In this document: piece after piece, positions 57,865 to 64,000 of the stretch
Numbering within the stretch: the first letter of the stretch is position 1
Layout: each line of letters opens with the position of its first letter
Translations under genes and position numbers: made by a program
Origin: Corylus avellana
Lineage: Eukaryota; Streptophyta; Magnoliopsida; Fagales; Betulaceae
Length of the DNA: 64,000 bases
Direction of reading: 5' to 3'
Assembly (NCBI RefSeq): GCF_901000735.1
Contig: NC_081542.1
Location: forward strand, 22,459,093-22,523,092
Notes under the pieces: model-generated
Database searches by the model: none
Seen by the model: only the letters and a program-made list of their open reading frames with translations
Told to the model about the DNA's origin: nothing

Positions 57865-58929
57865 GACCCTAACAATGGGTCTTCAGCGTCCACTAAAAGT
57901 GGACGCTATTGGTCATAAATTTTATTTTTTTATTTTTATTTTTAATTCTTCTACGTACTCTTTAGGGTCGATTTTGAGAGTCGACCCTAATAATTGGTCT
58001 TCAGCGTCCACTTTTAGTGGACGCTATTGGTCATCAATTTTATTTTTTGTATTTTTTTTAATTCTTCTACGTACTCTTTAGGGTCGACTCTCGAAGTCGA
58101 CCCTAATAATGGGTCTTCAAAGTTGGTGCTATTGGTCATCAATATTATTTTTTTATTTTATTTTTACTTTTCTACGTACTCTTTAAGGTCGACTTTGTCG
58201 ACCCTAATACGTAAGTAGTAGGGTCGACTATGAGAGTCAACCCTAATAATTGGTCTTCAGCGTCCACTTTTAGTGGACGCTATTGGTCATCAATTTTATT
58301 TTATTTATTTTTTTAAAATTTTTCTACGTACTCTTTAGGGTCGACTTTGAAAGTCGACCCTAATAATGGGTCTTCAGCATCCACTTTTAGTGGACCCTAT
58401 TGGTCATCAATATTATTTATTTATTTATTTTTTAATTTTTCTACGTACTCTTAGTCGACCCCAATACGTAAGTATAGGGTCGACTATGAGAGTCGACCCT
58501 AATAATTGGTCTTCAGCGTCCACTAAAAGTGGACGCTATTGGTCATCAATATTATTATTATTATTTTTTAAAAAATTTTTCTACGTACTCTTTGAAAGTC
58601 GACCCTATTAATCTTTTATTTGATTTTTTTTTCTTTTTTTATTTTTTTACATCTTTTAGCGTCCACTTATTGGTATACTAATCAGCGTCGACAATAAGTT
58701 TTTTTTTTGGCCGCTTAAATTTTTCCCGCCCCTTGAATAATTCCCGCGTGTATATTAGGGTCGACTTACAGTGGACGCTAATAGTCAACCTTTCGACCCA
58801 TTATTAGCATCCACTCCGATGTGGACGCTAATACTTAACTATTAGGGTCGACTTTCAATAGTCGCCCCTAATAGTTGAGTATTAGGGGCGACTTTTTAGT
58901 CGCCCCTGATGAGTAACTTTCTTGTAGTG
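57865..58929. mobile_element. One end of a CACTA (En/Spm) transposon with palindromic subterminal repeats
   Basis: The right terminus read inward on the minus strand is CACTACAAGAAAGTTACTCA, the CACTA superfamily terminal repeat, ending at 58929. Inside lies an array of about 118-138-bp units, each with a palindrome on AGCGTCCACT/AGTGGACGCT and another on AGGGTCGACT/AGTCGACCCT, separated by AT-rich linkers with CTACGTACTCTTT. In this superfamily such subterminal motifs are transposase binding sites. The array decays toward the terminus into GGGGCGACT variants. The opposite end and a transposase gene are not in the window. Short frames across the array are not genes. Confidence 0.85.
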
Positions 58930-59164
58930 TGACTCACTAGTGCTCCTCTTCATCTGCTCATCTATTTAAATATTCTATACACTTACACGATGCCATATTA
59001 ATTACGTACTAATCATATGTTGGATCTATCTGATTTTATTTCTTGCAAAAGAAGAAAAGGTCCAAGGGGGTGTTATCAAGTAAAAAGACAAAAGGCAAAG
59101 GTGACGATTGCAAGGAGTCAGACAAGATAACTATAAAGCAGCTTTCACTTCCTTTAAATCAAAT

Positions 59165-62100
59165 ATGGCATTAGATGAACCAGTCCCAGATGTAGATAAA
59201 CTTAATGCTAGTGAGTGCTCTCTCATTATTTTTTGTCCCCATGCAATCACTTAGATATGTGATATTTTATATTTTCTTGTAATAAATCACAATTTATTTC
59301 AAAAATTTGAGCTCGCGATAGAAATAAGTAAATTTAATTATTTAATCAATACTTTAACGTTGTGCTTCTTTAGTATCTAATTAAAAGGTATGATCTTCAA
59401 AATTTCCAGGGACAATAAGATTTCAATACCTTGACACTTCTATTCGTCTCTATCAAGCTGCCCTAAAAGGTGATTGGGAAGATGCTGAGGCCCTATTTGA
59501 GAAATATTCAGATGTGTTTGGTCGTCCCATAACAGAAGAGAATGAGACAGTTCTTCACATCGCAGTTGCAGCAGAACGTCCAGCTTTTGTAAAAGTGTTG
59601 GTGAAACGGATGAGTTCGGATGAAATAGCATTACAAAGCAAAAATGGAAACACAGCCCTTTGCTTTGCTGCTGGATCAGGAATCGTGTTAATTGCTAAGG
59701 AGATGGTGGAAGTGAACAAGAAACTGCCATTAATCCGTGGTATTGATGGAAAGACACCACTTTACATGGCAGCGTTGAACGGACAGAGAGATTGCCGGTG
59801 TCCTATCTATACCCTCTCACTCCTTGTGAAGATTTGGAATCTAAAGAACGCATTGATATCCTTGTTGCCACTATTTCTACTGACATGTATGGGATGTCCT
59901 ACATCGATCTCACTACTATATATATAATTGGGAGTTTGGGAAAAATATTAGGTGCTCTGGTGGTGTTCTCCTGATCGTAGGTTGATATTATTTGAAAAAA
60001 AAAAAAAAAAAGAAAAAAAAAAGTGGCCCTTATTTCTCTCAGACGATTTTTAGAAAATAATATTCATCTAGGACGAGGAGAATACTAGGAAAAACACCAG
60101 AAAAGCACTTAAAATTTCCCTTAAAATTGCACAAGACCAATCATTCTTCATTATGGCATAACTTTGACTATATATGAGTTTTAGAAGTTGGATAGAGTAC
60201 TGGTTTCTAGTGCAATATTACAGACCACATAATGATTTTTTTTATGGACAGATGTAGCATTGAAAATTCTGAGAAAGGATCGAAAATTAGCAACCGAGAA
60301 GAATAGCTTCAACCAGCTAGCTTTGCAAGAGTTGGCCAGAAAACCTTCTGCATTCGGAGACGAAAGTCAGCTATCTCTATGGAAAAGATGCTTAAACTAC
60401 TGTTAGCGTACCTACCTAGCACAAACTTTCTTTACTTCCTAAGCTATGGGAAATTCTAATGATATATAATATTTGTAACTCTTTCTAATATAAACATAGG
60501 GTGCAAGTACAGATTTTTATATTTTTATATTTCTTTATTATTTATTTATTTTTTATTATTATTTTAAAAGAAATGCTAAGAGTTAATATTTTTCTCATAT
60601 TTGAACTCTGCAACCCCAATGCTAGGATTCATATAGATGGACTCTGTGACGGGTCGCGGGGTCTTCGTGACCAAAACTCCTCATGGAGGGGAAAGTATAC
60701 ATGTCCAATTCATCTTCTTTTCCTCCTCTCCTGCTTTGAATAGAAAAATAAAATAAAATAAAATAAAAAAATACATGTCCAATTCAAGGTTGAGGTGGAG
60801 GTCAACTCCTTTTTTAAAATTTTTTGAATTTTTTAACAAAAGGACATGATTAGCTTTATATATAGTTGTTTCAGTTATCTATTAACGTGAAAGTTAACGA
60901 AGGTCTCGATTTACAAATGCTGCTAACACGTCTCCAATTTATCAAATTGAAAGTGAAGTGCGAAAGCACAAACGAATGGTGAAATAATTTCCTTAACTTT
61001 AATATAATGTCTTTCTAGGAATTTTGCTAAAATAATCACCTAGGTCCCCATCTTTGTTGACTATAAAATTGATATTAATTTCTTACCAAATGATTTTTCA
61101 ACAGTTTTTTTTTTTTTTTTGTAATCTCAGGATTCAAAGGGATGTCTAACAAAGCTTTGATGCAGACGTTAGCTCATGAATTGGTTAAACTCCTCTGGAG
61201 TGAGACTCTACTATTGCCAAAAGACCAATTCTCAAAACTAGTTGACAACCATTCGACTTTACTTTTTGAAGCTGCCGAATTAGGGAATGTTGATTATCTA
61301 ATTATACTTATACGCTCTTATCCTGCTCTCATATGGAGAGTAGACGAGAAAAACCGAAGTATATTTCACATTGCTGTTAAACTTCGGCAAGAAAATGTAT
61401 TCAATCTAATATATGAGATAGGTTCTATCAAGGGTATGATTGCACAATATATTGACACAGACGATAACACCATGCTTCACTTAGTTGGACGATTGGCTCC
61501 TTTAGAGAGACTAAATATCATATCAGGAGCAGCCCTTCAAATGCAACAAGAGTTATTGTGGTTTAAGGTGGGTATACAATTATATGATTTGAATTTATTT
61601 TTCTTTAGATTGCATATTTATTGGTTGCACTTTCACTTGTCAACTATGTATGCCTCGATCATCGTAGGAGATAGAAAAGATTGTGCCACCTTCATACAAG
61701 AAGCTGATGAATAAAGATTTAGAAGGTGAACCTACGGATACACCGTGGGAATCATTCACAAAGAATCATGAAAAGTTAAAAGAACAAGGTGAAAAGTGGA
61801 TGAAAGACACTGCAAACTATTGCATGCTTGTGGCGGCACTGATTGCCACAGTGGTATTTGCTGCAGCTTTTACTATGCCAGGTGGCAACAACCAAGAAAT
61901 AGGAATACCTATTTTTTTGACACATAAGTGCTTTTTGGTGTTCTTCATATCAGATGCATTCGCTCTAGTCTCCTCTTTGACTTCGATACTAATATTTTTG
62001 TCATTTCTCATTTCACGTTATGCGGAAGAGGATTTCCTCGAGTCATTACCTGCAAGGTTGTTGTTTGGACTTACAACACTCTTCATCTCTATAGTAACCA

Positions 62101-62297
62101 TGGTTGTAGCTTTTAGTGCAACCTGTTTTTTGGTTTATTACAGTGAAATGGCCTGGCTTCCAATTGTTATAATTGTTTCAATTGGTGTCCCAGTTACTTT
62201 ATTTGTTAGGCTACATTATCAACTTTGGGCTGATATTATCCGCTCAACATATTGGTCTAGGTTTCTTTTCCAACCAAATAAACGTAGGCTATTTTAG
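59165..62297 (+). pseudogene. Ankyrin repeat-PGG domain protein (ACD6/ITN1-like), damaged
   Basis: Membrane-associated ankyrin proteins of this type act in defence and salt responses. Exons seen: 59165-59210, 59410 to about 59890, 60252-60406, 61131-61567 and 61668-62297. Ankyrin repeats (ENETVLHIAVAAERPAFVKV, GNTALCFAAGSG, GKTPLYMAALNGQRD) are followed by the PGG domain with four hydrophobic segments (WMKDTANYCMLVAALIATVV, FTMPGG). Damage: the frame shifts by one base near 59798, where RD should pass to VSYLYPLT; the expected donor after DMY reads GG rather than GT; and exon 3 reaches a TAG at 60404. A shorter product from the ATG at 61142 (two exons, 351 residues) is possible. A CACTA end lies 236 bp upstream. 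Confidence 0.78.
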
Positions 62298-62621
62298 CAG
62301 AAGATGTTGGGGGCAAGTTGTTGTGACAAATACTACCTAAATTAATATATAATATTTGCTACGTTTTACTCGCAAGTGTACAAGATCAAACGATAGTATA
62401 GTGCGGCCAATACGAGATTATTCTCACGGAGATTGTTGATTTTGTTTAGAATTTATTTTCTAAATTAAAATATCAACTTTGTCACGAAATTGATATTATG
62501 AAAAAGAAATAAAGATAAATGAAAAGGTAGGGCTTTGATATCCACCACTAGTAATGTTCAATAATATAACAATATGCCAATGTTCCAATCATATTATGAA
62601 TACTTAAAGTTTGCCAACCTA

Positions 62622-62810
62622 AGGGCATGGGTGTATACTCCTTAAGCTATAGATTTTCCGAAGTAACGAATTAGGCATGGGTGTATACTCTAACTCTTTC
62701 TTTCTTAAAGGATTTAACATGGGTATCTACTAAATTGTTCTTTAGGAAAGCATAAATTTATGAAAATCGACAAACACATGGAATCTAGGGCATGGGTGTC
62801 AACTCCCGGT
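62622..62810 (-). repeat. Four spaced copies of a GGCATGGGTGTATACTC-like motif
   Basis: The motif appears near 62622, 62671, 62717 and 62787: two near-identical, one as ACATGGGTATCTACTAAA, one as GGCATGGGTGTCAACTCC. The spacing is 46-70 bp. These look like remnants of a degenerate tandem array inside the retroelement. Confidence 0.6.
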
Positions 62811-62866
62811 TCCCCATGTTGATTAACTCAAGAATCTGTGAGGAGATTCTTTTGTTACTCTATTAA

Positions 62867-63100
62867 GGGCCTATTTGGGATTGCGTTTGAGAGGTCTAAA
62901 AGTGTTTTTAACACTTAAAAAGTCTGTTTGAAGAAAAAAGTACTCGTTTGGTAAAAAAATTAAAAGCACTTTTAAGGGCCCAAAAAGCCTAAAAATAGTT
63001 AAAACACACTCTGACAAAAGCTTAAAAATAAAGCTTTTGCCCAAAAGCTCTTTTTGACTTAAAAGATCTATTGTTCAAACGCAATCCCAAACAGGTTCTA
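62867..63100. mobile_element. hAT-like MITE
   Basis: The left end GGGCCTATTTGGGATTGCGT and the reverse complement of the right end, GAACCTGTTTGGGATTGCGT, both continue TTGA: inverted repeats of more than 20 bp. Related to the MITE in NIP intron 3. TAAG flanks on both sides are suggestive but no full 8-bp duplication is seen. It is nested in the larger retroelement-like repeat. Confidence 0.75.
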
Positions 63101-64000
63101 AGCTCAGGACTAGATCATCCAAATTGACTTAAATAACTAATCCATACCATATGTATATAATGGCTAATCACACACATATGAGGAATTCAATAAAACATGA
63201 ATTAATCAAATTAAGCATCACAATATGATTATCACAAAGACGCCAATATTAATATATTAAAGAAACATAATTAGGGCTTCAATCTAGTCCTACTAAAGAG
63301 TTTAGTTACACATAATTAAAATAAAACTAAAAGGAAAAGGGAAAGAAAGAACTCCTAAAAGTAGCCTGCAAATTCTCCTCTCCAAAGTTGTCTCTTCAAT
63401 TGTGTCCCCTAAATTGTGAGACTTGGAGGTCTATTTATAGGGCTTAGGAGAGTCCTAGAAGCCCTAGTAATCCTAGGAAATTCGCAGTCCAGCCTCCTAG
63501 TCCAATTAGGAAGTAATTGTAGTGCAAATCGAAATAGGATTCGTCCACATTTGCGTTCTTTTATTGTGGGATGATTTTGGCATAACAGAACTCAGAATTG
63601 GGAAAATTCTATTTCACAATGATTTATATAATTTTGAGAAAATTTTTCAATGCCGCTAGAATCACCTCAATCGGATACTTAAGCTGAAAGTTATGGTCAA
63701 AATACCGACATATGTGTAGAATCCAAATTTGAATCCAATCCGATTTTCACTCAAATTAGAGAAATTTCGATTTAATCCTTTCCTTTATTTGATTAAACTT
63801 AATCACATCATCTAGTTCCTCTATTATGATTGGTTAAGCTTAACCATATCTTCTAGGTCTTCCCAATTTGCCCTTTAAGCTTGGAACTTTTTCGTAAACG
63901 CTTTCTTTTCTTCCATGACCTACAAAAACACAAAAAACACAAAAAGGAAATAAAATAGCATAACATAACAAGACTAAGAAATTAACAGGTGTAAATTAAG

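Larger units (their letters stand above)
62318..64000 (-). mobile_element. LTR-element-derived repeat, continues past the window
   Basis: Noncoding. On the minus strand it contains stretches shared with 9815-9930 and 10315-10385 (AATTATGTGTAACTAA; TTTTTGTAGG-like), so it belongs to the same family. Near 62350-62460 it has a segment with ACTCGCAAGTGTACAAGATC that recurs in many plant retroelement leaders as I remember them. It holds a MITE at 62867-63100 and a spaced four-copy motif. No protein domain is visible, as in LARD- or TRIM-like derivatives. Confidence 0.5.

Noticed and set aside
57885..58540. Regularly spaced repeats suggestive of a CRISPR array
   Set aside because: The genome is a plant. 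The repeats are palindromic CACTA subterminal motifs with AT-rich, similar linkers rather than unique spacers, and they lead into a CACTA terminus.

Overview
This is a nuclear segment from a flowering plant, most likely a eudicot and plausibly a woody rosid. The evidence is intron-rich plant gene families (NIP aquaporin, LRR-malectin receptor kinase, SEIPIN, ankyrin-PGG), AT-rich intergenic DNA, plant SINEs and MITEs, and Ty1/copia, Ty3/gypsy, LINE and CACTA debris. The species cannot be named from sequence alone. It is a draft scaffold with five runs of N: 13407-13506, 15787-15886 and 39740-39839 (exactly 100 each, so arbitrary joins), plus 50167-50425 and 50805-51167. Several oddities sit on these joins.

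Layout. 1-837: 3' end of a gypsy-type LTR element. 1.6-2.0 kb: a long-inverted-repeat MITE. 3642-6041 (+): an intact five-exon NIP aquaporin with a MITE in intron 3. 6.0-19.0 kb: gene-poor and transposon-rich, with two Au-like SINEs, an LTR-like insertion between 92-bp direct repeats, a decayed copia pol half (-), a decayed copia LTR plus gag half (+), a fragment resembling the 5' end of an ASCC2-like gene, and several inverted-repeat elements.

19.0-46.5 kb: a cluster of three related minus-strand LRR-malectin receptor genes (subfamily LRR-VIII-2). Gene B (27343-37440) is complete: 24 exons, 1009 codons, with an RD kinase carrying all key residues. Gene A (19010-25727) keeps every exon through the transmembrane exon but has no kinase; a phase-matched short terminal exon would make it a 655-residue receptor-like protein. 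Gene C (39956-44262) is a near-identical copy of the first 15 exons of B and stops at a 100-N gap; with its upstream flank it looks like a recent tandem duplication or a haplotype assembled twice. Only B could signal by its own kinase; A, if expressed, could act only as a co-receptor or decoy.

47.85-50.17 kb (+): a SEIPIN gene whose C-terminal end falls in a gap. 51637-56943: a young, complete Ty3/gypsy chromovirus (LTRs about 2% apart, one open gag-pol frame, chromodomain). 57.1-58.9 kb: an Athila-like ORF fragment fused to one end of a CACTA transposon with a palindrome-rich subterminal array. 59165-62297 (+): an ankyrin-PGG (ACD6/ITN1-like) gene with pseudogene lesions. 62.3-64.0 kb: an LTR-element-like repeat on the minus strand, with a hAT-like MITE nested in it, running off the window. 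The novelty candidates are the kinase-less receptor A with its private tail exon and the CACTA palindromes with centres that flip between copies.
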